This document shows positions 53,261 through 62,217 of a stretch of DNA of 64,000 nt, piece by piece. The DNA is from Streptacidiphilus sp. ASG 303 (GTDB lineage: Bacteria; Actinomycetota; Actinomycetes; Streptomycetales; Streptomycetaceae). Where the stretch lies: NCBI RefSeq assembly GCF_020991365.1, contig NZ_JAJLRA010000004.1:360020-424019 (forward strand). Reading direction: 5' to 3'. The notes under the pieces are model-generated. The model was not told the DNA's origin and did no database searches. It was given only the letters and a program-made list of their open reading frames with translations. The translations under genes were made by a program, and so were the position numbers. Each line of letters opens with the position of its first letter. Position 1 is the stretch's first letter.

Positions 53261-54946
53261 ATGCCCCCCACCCACAGACTGACCGCCCCCGCCCCCGGCT
53301 GGACCGCCGCCACCGACGTGGTCGTGGTCGGCTCCGGCGTCGCCGGCCTGACGGCCGCCCTGCGCGCCCGCGCCGCCGTCGGGCGGGTGATGGTGGTGAC
53401 CAAGGCGATGCTCGACGACGGCTCCACCCGCTGGGCCCAGGGCGGCATCGCCGCCGCGCTGGGCGAGGGCGACACCCCCGCGCAGCACCTGGAGGACACC
53501 CTGGTCGCGGGCGCGGGCCTGTGCGACGAGGAGGCGGTCCGGGTCCTGGTCACCGAGGGCCCCGACGCCGTCCGCCGCCTCATCGCGACCGGCGCCGCCT
53601 TCGATACCACGGACGCCGGCGAGATCCTGCTGACCCGGGAGGGCGGCCACCACCGCCGCCGGATCGCCCACGCGGGCGGCGACGCCACCGGCGCCGAGAT
53701 ATCGCGCGCCCTGGTCGCCGCCGTCCGCGCGGACCCCGGCATCGAGGTCGTCGAGCACGCCCTCGTGCTGGACCTGCTCACCGACGCCTCCGGCCACGCC
53801 GCCGGGATCACCCTGCACGTCATGGGGGAGGGGCAGCGCGACGGCGTGGGAGCCGTCCACGCCCGCGCCGTGGTGCTGGCCACCGGCGGCATGGGCCAGG
53901 TCTTCTCCGCCACCACCAACCCGGCGGTCTCCACCGGCGACGGCGTCGCGCTCGCGCTGCGCGCCGGGGCCGAGGTCGCCGACCTGGAGTTCGTGCAGTT
54001 CCACCCCACCGTGCTCTGGCTGGGCCCGGACGCCGAGGGCCAGCAGCCGCTGGTCTCCGAGGCCGTGCGCGGCGAGGGCGCCCACCTGGTGGACGCCGAC
54101 GGCGTCCGCTTCATGGTGGGGCAGCACGAGCTGGCCGAGCTGGCGCCCCGCGACATCGTCGCCAAGGGCATCATGCGGCGGATGCAGGAGACCGGCGCGC
54201 GCCACATGTTCCTCGACGGGCGGCACTTCGGCGCGGAGATGTGGGAGCAGCGGTTCCCGACCATCCTGGCGTCCTGCCGGTCGCACGGCATCGACCCGGT
54301 GACCGGGCTGGTCCCGGTGGCGCCCGCCGCGCACTACGCCTCCGGCGGCGTCCGCACCGACCTGCGCGGCCGCACCACGGTGCCCGGCCTGTACGCCTGC
54401 GGCGAGGTCGCCTGCACCGGCGTGCACGGCGCCAACCGGCTGGCCTCCAACTCGCTGCTGGAGGGCCTGGTCTTCGCCGAGCGGATCGCCGCCGACCTCG
54501 CCGCCCGGCACGCCGCGGGCGACCTGCCGGAGCGCGCCCCCGCCGCCGGCGCCGCCCGCACGGTTCCGCTGCCGCCGCCCGAGGCCCGTGCCGAGGTGCA
54601 GCGCCTGATGACGGCCGGGGCGGGCGTGCTGCGCTCCGCCGCGTCCATGCGCGCCACCGCCGACGGCCTGGCGGCGCTCGCCGCCGAGGCCCGCGGGCAG
54701 CTCGCCGAGGGGAAGTCCGCGGACCCGCGCGTGGAGACCTGGGAGGCCGCCAACCTCCACCTGGTCGCCACCGCGCTCGTGGGCGCCGCCTCCCTCCGCG
54801 AGGAGACGCGGGGCTGCCACTGGCGCGAGGACTTCCCCGACCGCGACGACGCCCGCTGGCGCCGCCACCTCACCACCACCCTGCCGGCCGGCGCCGACGC
54901 CCCCGTCACCGCCGACAGCCCCGTCACCGCCCCCGAGGAGCAGTGA
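53261..54946 (+). CDS. nadB: L-aspartate oxidase
   Basis: FAD enzyme oxidising L-aspartate to iminoaspartate for quinolinate synthesis. 561 aa. FAD motif VVVGSGVAGLTAAL (about 15-28), SxRWAQGG-like block (STRWAQGGIAAA), active-site region HGANRLASNSLLEGL, and C-terminal helical domain. NadA is not in the window. ATG after CGGAG. Overlaps nadC by 4 nt. Confidence 0.95.
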   Translation: MPPTHRLTAPAPGWTAATDVVVVGSGVAGLTAALRARAAVGRVMVVTKAMLDDGSTRWAQGGIAAALGEGDTPAQHLEDTLVAGAGLCDEEAVRVLVTEGPDAVRRLIATGAAFDTTDAGEILLTREGGHHRRRIAHAGGDATGAEISRALVAAVRADPGIEVVEHALVLDLLTDASGHAAGITLHVMGEGQRDGVGAVHARAVVLATGGMGQVFSATTNPAVSTGDGVALALRAGAEVADLEFVQFHPTVLWLGPDAEGQQPLVSEAVRGEGAHLVDADGVRFMVGQHELAELAPRDIVAKGIMRRMQETGARHMFLDGRHFGAEMWEQRFPTILASCRSHGIDPVTGLVPVAPAAHYASGGVRTDLRGRTTVPGLYACGEVACTGVHGANRLASNSLLEGLVFAERIAADLAARHAAGDLPERAPAAGAARTVPLPPPEARAEVQRLMTAGAGVLRSAASMRATADGLAALAAEARGQLAEGKSADPRVETWEAANLHLVATALVGAASLREETRGCHWREDFPDRDDARWRRHLTTTLPAGADAPVTADSPVTAPEEQ

Positions 54947-55920
54947 GCACCGTGTCCCACGACCACCCCTTCGAAGAGCTCCCCCTGGCGGGCGGCTGCG
55001 GCGACGGCTGCGCCTGCGGCGACGGCGAGGCGTACGAGAGCGGCCTGGACCCGGCCCTCGCCGAGCTGCTGGCCGGGGCCGGCCTGGACCCCGTCGAGGT
55101 GGAGGACATCGCCACCCTGGCGCTGGCCGAGGACCTGGCCGGGGGCGAGGACGTGACCTCCGCCGCCACCGTGCCCGCCGAGGCCGAGGCCACCGCCGAC
55201 TTCACCGCCCGCGCCGCCGGCACCGTCGCCGGCCTGCGGATCGCCGAGGCCGTGGTCTCGCTGGTCTGCGAGGACGAGTTCGAGGTCGAGCGGCACGTGG
55301 AGGACGGCGACCGGGTCGAGGCCGGCCAGGTGCTCCTCTCCGTCCGCGGCCGCACCCGCGACCTGCTCACCGCCGAGCGCACCGCGCTCAACCTGCTCTG
55401 CCACCTCTCCGGCATCGCCACCGCCACCCGCGCGTGGGCCGACGCCCTGGAGGGCACCGGCGCGGCCGTCCGCGACACCCGCAAGACCACCCCGGGCCTG
55501 CGCTCCCTGGAGAAGTACGCGGTGCGCTGCGGCGGCGGCCTCAACCACCGGATGGGCCTCTCCGACGCCGCCCTGGTCAAGGACAACCACGTGGTGGCGG
55601 CCGGCGGCGTCGCGGAGGCGTTCCGCGCGGTCCGCGCGGCCTACCCCGACCTCCCGGTGGAGGTCGAGGTGGACACCCTCGACCAGATCCCGCCGGTGCT
55701 GGAGGCCGGCGCCGACCTGGTCCTGCTGGACAACTTCACCGTGCCGCAGCTGAAGGAGGCCGTCGCGCTGGTGGCCGGCCGCGCCCGGCTGGAGGCGTCC
55801 GGCGGGCTGACCCTGGCCGCCGCCCGCGAGGTGGGGGAGACCGGCGTGGACTACCTCGCCGTCGGCGCCCTCACCCACTCCGCCCCGGTCCTGGACATCG
55901 GCCTGGACCTGCGCGCCTGA
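54943..55920 (+). CDS. nadC: Quinolinate phosphoribosyltransferase
   Basis: Converts quinolinate and PRPP to nicotinate mononucleotide and CO2. 325 aa, about 30-40 longer than most because of an N-terminal segment with a Cys cluster (GGCGDGCACGDGE, about 17-29). Core motifs: DTRKTTPGLR, RCGGGLNHRMGLSD, VKDNH and VLLDNF, all intact. GTG at 54943 overlaps the nadB stop (GTGA); GTG at 54952 is an alternative with better spacing from GAGGAG. Confidence 0.95.
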   Translation: MSTVSHDHPFEELPLAGGCGDGCACGDGEAYESGLDPALAELLAGAGLDPVEVEDIATLALAEDLAGGEDVTSAATVPAEAEATADFTARAAGTVAGLRIAEAVVSLVCEDEFEVERHVEDGDRVEAGQVLLSVRGRTRDLLTAERTALNLLCHLSGIATATRAWADALEGTGAAVRDTRKTTPGLRSLEKYAVRCGGGLNHRMGLSDAALVKDNHVVAAGGVAEAFRAVRAAYPDLPVEVEVDTLDQIPPVLEAGADLVLLDNFTVPQLKEAVALVAGRARLEASGGLTLAAAREVGETGVDYLAVGALTHSAPVLDIGLDLRA

Positions 55921-55926
55921 CCGTCC

Positions 55927-55954
55927 GCCCCGCCCGGCGGCCGCCGGGCGGGGC
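55927..55954 (+). terminator. 28-bp palindrome after nadC
   Basis: Perfect 14+14-bp inverted repeat starting 7 nt after the nadC stop. It may attenuate rather than end transcription, since coaX follows. Confidence 0.65.
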
Positions 55955-56068
55955 GCCCCCGCACGTCCCGCACGTCCCGCGCGCCGCCGTGTCCGACACG
56001 CCCCACGTCCCACGGACCCGCCACGTCCCACGACCCGTCAGGCCCCACGACCCGTCAGGACTCGCCCC

Positions 56069-56857
56069 ATGCTGCTCACCATCGACGTCGGCAACACCCA
56101 CACCGTCCTCGGCCTCTTCGACGGCGAGGACATCGTCGAGCACTGGCGGGTCTCCACCGACCCGCGGCGCACGGCCGACGAGATGGCGGTGCTCATGCAG
56201 GGACTGATGGGCGCCCACCCGGTGCTCGGCGAGGACTCGGTGGACGGGCTCGCGATCTGCTCCACCGTCCCGTCGGTCCTGCACGAGCTGCGCGAGGTGA
56301 CCCGCCGCTACTACGGCGACGTCCCCGCCGTCCTCGTCGAGCCCGGGGTGAAGACCGGGGTGCACGTCCTCATGGACAACCCCAAGGAGGTGGGCGCCGA
56401 CCGCATCGTCAACGCGCTGGCCGCCAACCACCTCTACGGCGGCCCCTGCATCGTGGTCGACTTCGGCACCGCCACCACCTTCGACGCGGTCAACCAGCGC
56501 GGCGACTACGTGGGCGGCGCCATCGCCCCCGGCATCGAGATCTCGGTCGACGCGCTGGGGGTCCGCGGCGCCCAGCTGCGCAAGATCGAACTGGCCCGGC
56601 CGCGCAGCGTGATCGGCAAGAACACGGTGGAGGCGATGCAGGCGGGCATCCTCTACGGGTTCGCCGGCCAGGTCGACGGCGTGGTGGGCCGGATGGCCGC
56701 CGAGCTGTCCGACGACCCCGACGACGTGCAGGTGATCGCCACCGGCGGCCTCGCCCCGCTGGTCCTCGGCGAGGCCGCCTCCATCGACGAGCACGAGCCC
56801 TGGCTGACGCTCATCGGACTGCGCCTCGTCTACGAGCGCAACGCACCCGCCCGCTGA
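56069..56857 (+). CDS. coaX: Type III pantothenate kinase
   Basis: Phosphorylates pantothenate, the first step of CoA synthesis, without CoA feedback. 262 aa of the ASKHA fold: LTIDVGNTHTVLGLFDG (catalytic Asp6), ADRIVNA, DFGTATTFDAV and GGAIAPGIEIS, ending with ATGGLAPL. Follows panC-panD-nadB-nadC in the same direction after 148 nt, which contain a hairpin and the direct repeat CCCACGACCCGTCAGG. Ribosome site is weak (AGGA). Confidence 0.95.
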   Translation: MLLTIDVGNTHTVLGLFDGEDIVEHWRVSTDPRRTADEMAVLMQGLMGAHPVLGEDSVDGLAICSTVPSVLHELREVTRRYYGDVPAVLVEPGVKTGVHVLMDNPKEVGADRIVNALAANHLYGGPCIVVDFGTATTFDAVNQRGDYVGGAIAPGIEISVDALGVRGAQLRKIELARPRSVIGKNTVEAMQAGILYGFAGQVDGVVGRMAAELSDDPDDVQVIATGGLAPLVLGEAASIDEHEPWLTLIGLRLVYERNAPAR

Positions 56858-56984
56858 CCCCGCCGGGCCCGGCCGACACACCGTCACGTCACGCGAAAGG
56901 TCGTATCACCGCACCATCCGCCAATCGGGACACGGGCTCGCGTCAATGCCATCGAACCGGGCATAACCGACGTACCGTCAAGCC

Positions 56985-57848
56985 ATGCCTACGCCACACG
57001 GGTCCCGGGGCGGCATGGCCTTCAGCTCCGACGAGCTGCGGGTCCTGCGCCGCGCCCTCACCCAGGTCCTCCATCCGGCCGTCCCCTCGCAGAGCGGCGT
57101 GGTCCGGACACCCTGGGACGGCGACGTGTGGACCGAGGACGTCCAGGACTTCCTGCGTCTGGCCCAGTCCATCGACGAGGCCGTCCGCGAGGGCGGGCGG
57201 CTGCGCGCCTTCCTCCTCGCCGACCTCGCCCGCTACCGCGATGCCCTGCCCGGCGGCGCCCCCGGCTACCTGGAGCGGCTGGAGGAGGCCGTCGCCGACG
57301 GCTACCTCCCCGGGCCGGAGGACCTCCGCGCGCTCCGCCGGCTGGCCGCCCTGCCCTGCGGGCGGGGCGAACAGGCCCGCCGCTCCCGGCTGGCCGGCCG
57401 CTGCCACGCCCTGGCCGAGGCCGCCGTGCGGGACCGCCTGGCCGCCGCCGCGGCGACCCCGCCGCGGCACCTGACCGCCGTCCCCGCGGTCCCGGCCCCC
57501 GCGGTCCCGGCCCCGGCGGGCCGCGCCACGGTCGGCCGGGCCTCCGCCGGCCGTGCCCTCGCCGGCCACGTCCCGACCGGCCGTGCCCTCACCGGCGCCG
57601 CCCCGACGAGCCACGCCCCGACCAGCCACGCCCCGACGAGCCACGGAGGACCGATCCCGATGAGCACCGCCGAGCCCTGCCGTCCCGAGCCCGCCGCCGA
57701 GCAGGGGGCGGAGCGGGACCGGGGCGGCCAGTCCGGCCCCCGTCAGGTCCCCACCCCCGCGGACCTCTTCGCGCGCCGCCCCCGCCCCGCGGCCCCCGCC
57801 GTACCGGAGGACCACGACGACACCGAGCTCGCCACCGGCACCGGCTGA
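56985..57848 (+). CDS. Conserved hypothetical protein with APTSH repeats
   Basis: 287-aa soluble protein, unknown function. The N-terminal 165 residues look helical and folded (SSDELRVLRRALTQVL, DVQDFLRLAQSIDEAV); from about 165 it is a Pro/Ala/Gly tail with tandem AVPAPAVPAP and APTSH x3 repeats, then PTPADLFARRPR. TACCGT (56973-56978) ends 6 nt before the ATG: leaderless. The folded half and its place after coaX are, as far as I recall, common in Streptomyces. Confidence 0.7.
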   Translation: MPTPHGSRGGMAFSSDELRVLRRALTQVLHPAVPSQSGVVRTPWDGDVWTEDVQDFLRLAQSIDEAVREGGRLRAFLLADLARYRDALPGGAPGYLERLEEAVADGYLPGPEDLRALRRLAALPCGRGEQARRSRLAGRCHALAEAAVRDRLAAAAATPPRHLTAVPAVPAPAVPAPAGRATVGRASAGRALAGHVPTGRALTGAAPTSHAPTSHAPTSHGGPIPMSTAEPCRPEPAAEQGAERDRGGQSGPRQVPTPADLFARRPRPAAPAVPEDHDDTELATGTG

Positions 57849-57982
57849 CCGGACCGGCCCCTGCCCCGGGCTCCGCCGCCCTCCCCGGCGGCGGGGCCCG
57901 CCGCACCTCCGCCCGTCCCCTCCCGCGCACCGCCCCCGGGCCCCCGGCGCGGCCGCGCCGTCCGGCGGCCGGGCGGACCCCG

Positions 57983-58066
57983 CCCCGGGACACCGGCCCC
58001 GAGGCGCCGTCACCGGGACACCGGCTCCGAGGCGCCCGCCCCGGGACACCGGCTCCGAGGCGCCGG
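57983..58066. repeat. Three-copy 28-bp tandem repeat
   Basis: Copies at 57983-58010, 58011-58038 and 58039-58066 share the core CCGGGACACCGG and CGAGGCGCC, with a few substitutions. No spacers, so not CRISPR. Confidence 0.9.
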
Positions 58067-58131
58067 CCCCGCCCGGCTGCGCCGCGGACAGCCCCGGTCC
58101 CGGCGTAACACCCGGTACACCCGCAGATCGC

Positions 58132-58150
58132 TGCAACAGTTCTGCAACAG
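58132..58150. promoter_or_regulatory. TGCAACAG direct repeat upstream of the surface protein
   Basis: TGCAACAG at 58132-58139 and 58143-58150, spaced 11 bp start to start (one helical turn), about 105 bases before the ATG. A plausible activator or repressor site. Confidence 0.4.
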
Positions 58151-58255
58151 CTTCACAAGTCGTCCCATTCGCCCCGACTGCGTACTCGCCCCCCGGCGCC
58201 GGACTGGTTGGATCCGAGGTCTCCGATCTCCACTCCTCCGCTGCAGGGAACCCCC

Positions 58256-60130
58256 ATGGGACACCAGCGCACCCGGCGGACCGCCCGGTCCGCCGCCTCG
58301 GCGGCCGCCGCGGCCGCCGCCCTCCTCACCGCCGGGCTTGTCGCCGCCGTACCCGCCCACGCGACCGGTGCGGCCGGTACGACCGGTGCGACCGGCACGT
58401 CCGGCGTGACCGCCCCGTCCGGTGCGGACGCGCTCCTCTTCGTCGACGCGCCGCCCTCCGTGACCGTCGCGCCGCGCCCCGCCGCAGCCGGCGCCGCGGA
58501 CGCCTTCAAGCCCCTCGACCTCACCGTGGGCGACGAGGGCGAGGGCCGGGTCACCGGCCTGCGCCTGACCGTCGACGCCGGCGCCCTGGCCGGCCGGGCC
58601 GAGCTGCAGCTCCCCGCCGGCTGCTCCTTCGCCGACGCCTCCCGGCTGCGTGCCGTCTGCACCGCCGCCTCCGTCAGGGACTTCGCACACTTCGGCCTCG
58701 GCATCCGCGCCGCCGCCGGCGCCGCGCCCGGCGCCTCCGGCTCGATCCGCTACACCGTGACCGCCGACCACGCCGCGCAGGACCCCGAGGCCGTGGCCAC
58801 CCGGTTCCGCATCGCCTCCGGCCCCGACCTGGCCGTCCAGCAGCTCCCCTCCGCCACCCGGATCGCCCCGGGCGGCACCGTCCCGCTGTCCGGCGTGGTC
58901 GCGAACAACGGCGACCAGGACGCCAGGGGCGTCGTGATGCTCGCCGAGGTGCAGAGCGGCTTCCGGTTCGCCGGCAGCCACAGCAACTGCCGCTACGGCG
59001 TCCACCAGGGCCAGGACAAGCCCCTCCTCCCCGGCACGACCGTCCTCTGCCGCTTCGACGCCGCCGTCCTGCCGGCGGGTACCGTCCAGCGGCTCTCCGC
59101 GCCGCTGACGGTCGCGGCCGACAAGGACGCGGGCACGGGCTTCCTCGGCCTCGCCTTCGACGTCGCGGGCGGGGAGGTCGACTCCGCGCACTTCACCGGC
59201 GGCACCGCCGGCACCGGCCCCGCGCTGACCCTGGAGGCCGCGCCCGGCGTGCGGTCCGCCGCCAAGGACATCGACTTCGCCGACAACGTGACGCTCACCA
59301 CGCTGGAGACCGGCCTCACCACGGACCTGGCGGCCCTCCCCGCCGCCGTCACCGGCACCGTCGGCAGGCCGGCGGACCTGACCCTCACCGTCCGCAACGT
59401 CGGCACCGCCGCCGTCCAGGCGGTCCCCGCCGCCGACCTCGGCTTCCCCGGCGAGACCCCCGCCACCGCCTCCGCCCTCTCCCTGGTCGCGCTGCCGGCC
59501 GGCGTCACCGTGGAGAGGACGCCCCGGTACTGCGCCGAGCCGCCGGCCGGCGCCTTCGCCGCCTCCGGGGGCGGCCCGGTGCAGAAGCGGCTCGCCGACC
59601 GGCTGCGGGGCGAGGTCCGCTCGGCCCGGACCCGGGCCGGTGCGCACGGGCGCGTCTACCTGTGCTGGATCGAGGGCAAGCTCCCGGCGGGCGGCTCCGC
59701 CTCGACGACCTTCACCGTCAAGGCGTCCCGGGCGCTCGACCGGGCCCGCGGCGACTTCCTCGTCCAGGCCTTCGCACCCGAGACGACGGAGCGCAACAAC
59801 GAGGCGGCCGTCCTCGTCACCGCGAAGGCCGGGTCCGGCTCGACGGGCGGCTCGACCGGCGGCTCGACCGGCGGTTCCGGCTCGACCGGCGGCTCGACGG
59901 GCGGCTCCACCGGCGGTTCCGGCTCCACGGGCGGCTCGACGGGCGGCTCCACGACCGGTTCGGCGGGCGGCAGCGGCTCGACGGGCGGCTCCACCGGCGG
60001 ATCGTCCACCGGCGGCGGCGACCTCGCCTCCACCGGCTCCTCCGGGACCGGCCTGCTCGCCGGAGCCGGCGCCGCCGCCGTGGCGGTCGGTGCGGGCCTC
60101 TTCGTCGCCGTCCGGCGCCGCCGGGCCTGA
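58256..60130 (+). CDS. Sortase-anchored (LAxTG) surface protein
   Basis: 624-aa exported protein. Signal peptide with Arg-rich start and Ala-rich core, cleaved near AVPAHA (about residue 37). The body (40-520) has Ig-like/DUF11-like beta repeats (e.g. LTVGDEGEGRVTGLRLTVD, FRIASGPDLAVQQLPSATRI in short blocks) with a few Cys. A (GSTGG)n linker (about 525-585) precedes LASTG at 590-594, a hydrophobic helix and RRRRA: a complete class E sortase signal as in Streptomyces chaplins and other SrtE substrates. The protein is thus expected to be covalently linked to the cell wall. Role unknown, possibly adhesion. Confidence 0.85.
   Translation: MGHQRTRRTARSAASAAAAAAALLTAGLVAAVPAHATGAAGTTGATGTSGVTAPSGADALLFVDAPPSVTVAPRPAAAGAADAFKPLDLTVGDEGEGRVTGLRLTVDAGALAGRAELQLPAGCSFADASRLRAVCTAASVRDFAHFGLGIRAAAGAAPGASGSIRYTVTADHAAQDPEAVATRFRIASGPDLAVQQLPSATRIAPGGTVPLSGVVANNGDQDARGVVMLAEVQSGFRFAGSHSNCRYGVHQGQDKPLLPGTTVLCRFDAAVLPAGTVQRLSAPLTVAADKDAGTGFLGLAFDVAGGEVDSAHFTGGTAGTGPALTLEAAPGVRSAAKDIDFADNVTLTTLETGLTTDLAALPAAVTGTVGRPADLTLTVRNVGTAAVQAVPAADLGFPGETPATASALSLVALPAGVTVERTPRYCAEPPAGAFAASGGGPVQKRLADRLRGEVRSARTRAGAHGRVYLCWIEGKLPAGGSASTTFTVKASRALDRARGDFLVQAFAPETTERNNEAAVLVTAKAGSGSTGGSTGGSTGGSGSTGGSTGGSTGGSGSTGGSTGGSTTGSAGGSGSTGGSTGGSSTGGGDLASTGSSGTGLLAGAGAAAVAVGAGLFVAVRRRRA
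59830..60010. repeat. Gly/Ser/Thr-coding repeat tract
   Basis: About 20 imperfect copies of a 9-12-bp unit (GGCTCGACGGGC and variants) code for the GSTGG linker of the surface protein. Length is likely to vary between strains. Confidence 0.85.
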
Positions 60131-60141
60131 CCCGCGGACTC

Positions 60142-60190
60142 CGCCGGGGGTGCGGCGCGACCGTCATCCGGTCGCACCGCACCCCCGGCG
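60142..60190 (+). terminator. Terminator after the surface-protein gene
   Basis: 21-bp stem with one mismatch (60142-60162 with 60170-60190), 11 nt after the stop and just before the lysS -10. Confidence 0.8.
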
Positions 60191-60208
60191 CGTCGATACC
60201 CTGGTGTG

Positions 60209-61732
60209 GTGACAGAGCAGACCTCCGCCCCCGCCGCCCCGGACGACCTCCCCGAGCAGATGCGGGTCCGGCGCGAGAAGCTGGACCGGCTGCGCGCAGC
60301 CGGCGTCGACCCCTACCCGGTCGGCTTCCCGCGCACGACCACCATCGCGGACCTGCGGGCCGAGCACCCCGGCCTCGCCCCCGACACCGCCACCGGCGCG
60401 CGGGCGGGCGTGACCGGCCGGGTCGTGCTGAGCCGCACGGGCGGCAAACTCTGCTTCGCCACCCTCCGCGACGGCAGCGGCGACCTGCAGGTCATGCTGT
60501 CGCTGGACAAGCTGGGCGAGGAGCGCCTCGCCGAGTGGAAGCGCGACATCGACCTCGGCGACCACGTGGGCGTCGAGGGCGAGGTGGTCACCTCCCGGCG
60601 CGGAGAGCTGTCGGTGATGGTCGACCGCTGGGAGCTCACCGCCAAGTGCCTGCGCCCGCTGCCGGACAAGCACAAGGGCCTCACGGACCCCGAGGCCCGG
60701 GTCCGCCAGCGCTACGTGGACCTCATCGTCAACCCCGAGGCGCGGGAGATGCTGTACCTGCGCTCCAAGGTGGTCCGCTCGATCCGCCGCACCTACGAGG
60801 ACCGCGGCTACACCGAGGTCGAGACCCCGATGCTGCAGCCGATCCACGGCGGCGCCAACGCCCGCCCGTTCACCACGCACATCAACGCCTACGGCATCGA
60901 CCTCTACCTGCGGATCGCCACCGAGCTGTACCTCAAGCGGCTGGTGGTCGGCGGCGCCGAGAAGGTCTTCGAGATCAACCGGAACTTCCGCAACGAGGGC
61001 GCCGACGCGACCCACAACCCGGAGTTCACCGCCCTGGAGTCGTACGAGGCGTACGGCGACTACGGCACCCAGGCCGAGCTGACCCGGGAGATCATCCTCA
61101 ACGCGGCCCGCGACGCCCTCGGCACCACCGTGGTGCGCGGCACCGACGCGCACGGGGTGGAGCACGAGATCGACCTGGCCGAGCCGTGGAGCGAGGTGTC
61201 CGTCTACCCCGGCATCTCCGAGCGCCTCGGCGAGGAGGTCACCCCGGAGACCTCGGTGGAGCAGCTGCGCAAGCTCGCCGACGCGGCGGGCGTCCCCTAC
61301 GAGCAGAAGTGGGGCCACGGCCAGATCGTCCTGGAGATGATCGAGCGGCTGCTGGAGGAGAACGCGGTCGCGCCAACCTTCATCAAGGACTACCCGGTCG
61401 AGGTCTCCCCCCTCACCCGGGCGCACCGCAGCCTGCCCGGCGTCGCCGAGAAGTGGGACCTGGTGATCTTCGGGACCGAGATCGCCACCGCCTACTCCGA
61501 GCTGATCGACCCCGTCGAGCAGCGGGCCCGCCTCACCGCCCAGTCGCTGCTGGCGGCCGGCGGCGACGTCGAGGCCATGCAGCTCGACGAGGACTTCCTG
61601 CGCGCCCTTGAGTACGCCATGCCCCCCACCGGCGGCATGGGCCTCGGCGTGGACCGCCTCATCATGCTGCTCACCGGCAGGAACATCCGGGAGACGGTCC
61701 TCTTCCCCCTGGTCAAGCCCGAAGGAGTGTGA
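60209..61732 (+). CDS. lysS: Lysyl-tRNA synthetase, class II
   Basis: Charges tRNA-Lys. 507 aa, normal length. N-terminal OB-fold anticodon domain (about 55-150), class II motif 2 in NRNFRNEGADATHNPEF and motif 3 in GLGVDRLIMLLTG. The frame offers GTGs at 60206 and 60209; TACCCT (60197-60202) ends 6 nt before 60209, so a leaderless mRNA starting at 60209 is most likely. It is also the likely Lys-tRNA supplier for the MprF-like protein at 38 kb. Confidence 0.94.
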   Translation: MTEQTSAPAAPDDLPEQMRVRREKLDRLRAAGVDPYPVGFPRTTTIADLRAEHPGLAPDTATGARAGVTGRVVLSRTGGKLCFATLRDGSGDLQVMLSLDKLGEERLAEWKRDIDLGDHVGVEGEVVTSRRGELSVMVDRWELTAKCLRPLPDKHKGLTDPEARVRQRYVDLIVNPEAREMLYLRSKVVRSIRRTYEDRGYTEVETPMLQPIHGGANARPFTTHINAYGIDLYLRIATELYLKRLVVGGAEKVFEINRNFRNEGADATHNPEFTALESYEAYGDYGTQAELTREIILNAARDALGTTVVRGTDAHGVEHEIDLAEPWSEVSVYPGISERLGEEVTPETSVEQLRKLADAAGVPYEQKWGHGQIVLEMIERLLEENAVAPTFIKDYPVEVSPLTRAHRSLPGVAEKWDLVIFGTEIATAYSELIDPVEQRARLTAQSLLAAGGDVEAMQLDEDFLRALEYAMPPTGGMGLGVDRLIMLLTGRNIRETVLFPLVKPEGV

Positions 61733-61737
61733 CGACG

Positions 61738-61908
61738 GTGGACTACGTCAGCGCGATCGTGCCCCCGCTGGTGATGGCGGTCGGCTTCGGCTTCGTCATC
61801 CGTGCGATCATCCGCAGCCAGGGCGGGGCCCAGAAGGCCAAGGAGGACGCCTACGCGGACGCCCTCGCCGCCGAGGCGGCGCACGCGCCCCGCGCCGCCG
61901 CCGAGTAG
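61738..61908 (+). CDS. 56-aa small membrane protein
   Basis: GTG start 5 nt after the lysS stop with GGAG about 10 nt upstream (inside lysS). One membrane helix (VSAIVPPLVMAVGFGFVIRA, residues 3-22), then a charged Ala/Glu tail. The tiny gene directly after lysS is, by my memory, common in Streptomyces; function unknown. GTG at 61729 is an alternative start. Confidence 0.72.
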   Translation: MDYVSAIVPPLVMAVGFGFVIRAIIRSQGGAQKAKEDAYADALAAEAAHAPRAAAE

Positions 61909-62217
61909 CGGACCCCGGGCCCGGGCCCCCCGCCCGGTCCCGTCCGGCACCGCCGGACCTCCGCACGACCCACCGGAGCCGCCACCGCACCGCGGTGGCG
62001 GCTCCGGCGTCCTCCCGTCCCCTGAGCCCCGCACCCCCCGGCACCGCACCCACCCCCGGCCGCGCGCCCCGCGGCACCACACCCCCGGCCGCGGACCCCG
62101 CAGCGCCGCCCGCCTGATGCCGCATGCCGCGCTCCGTCCGCATTGCCGTCTATGGTGTATTTGCCCGCCTTGCTTCCGTACGGCGCGCTGCCGACTCGGC
62201 CGAGGGAGGTGCTCCGG
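61909..62217. other. Intergenic region with terminator and promoter
   Basis: 309 bases. A perfect 15-bp hairpin (61973-62007, 5-nt loop) ends the lysS transcript. The AT-richer stretch 62140-62185 (TTGCCG then TATGGTGTATTT) is the likely promoter of the BlaI-family gene. Confidence 0.6.
61973..62007 (+). terminator. Terminator after the 56-aa gene
   Basis: Perfect 15-bp stem (61973-61987 with 61993-62007), 5-nt loop. Confidence 0.8.

Larger units (their letters stand above)
57849..58255. other. Intergenic region with tandem repeats and direct-repeat site
   Basis: 407 bases without a gene: GC-rich left part, a three-copy 28-bp repeat (57983-58066), then an AT-richer promoter region (58105-58250) with two TGCAACAG sites. 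Confidence 0.55.

Noticed and set aside
57983..58066. CRISPR-like 28-bp repeats
   Set aside because: Repeat length fits but there are no spacers and the units diverge.
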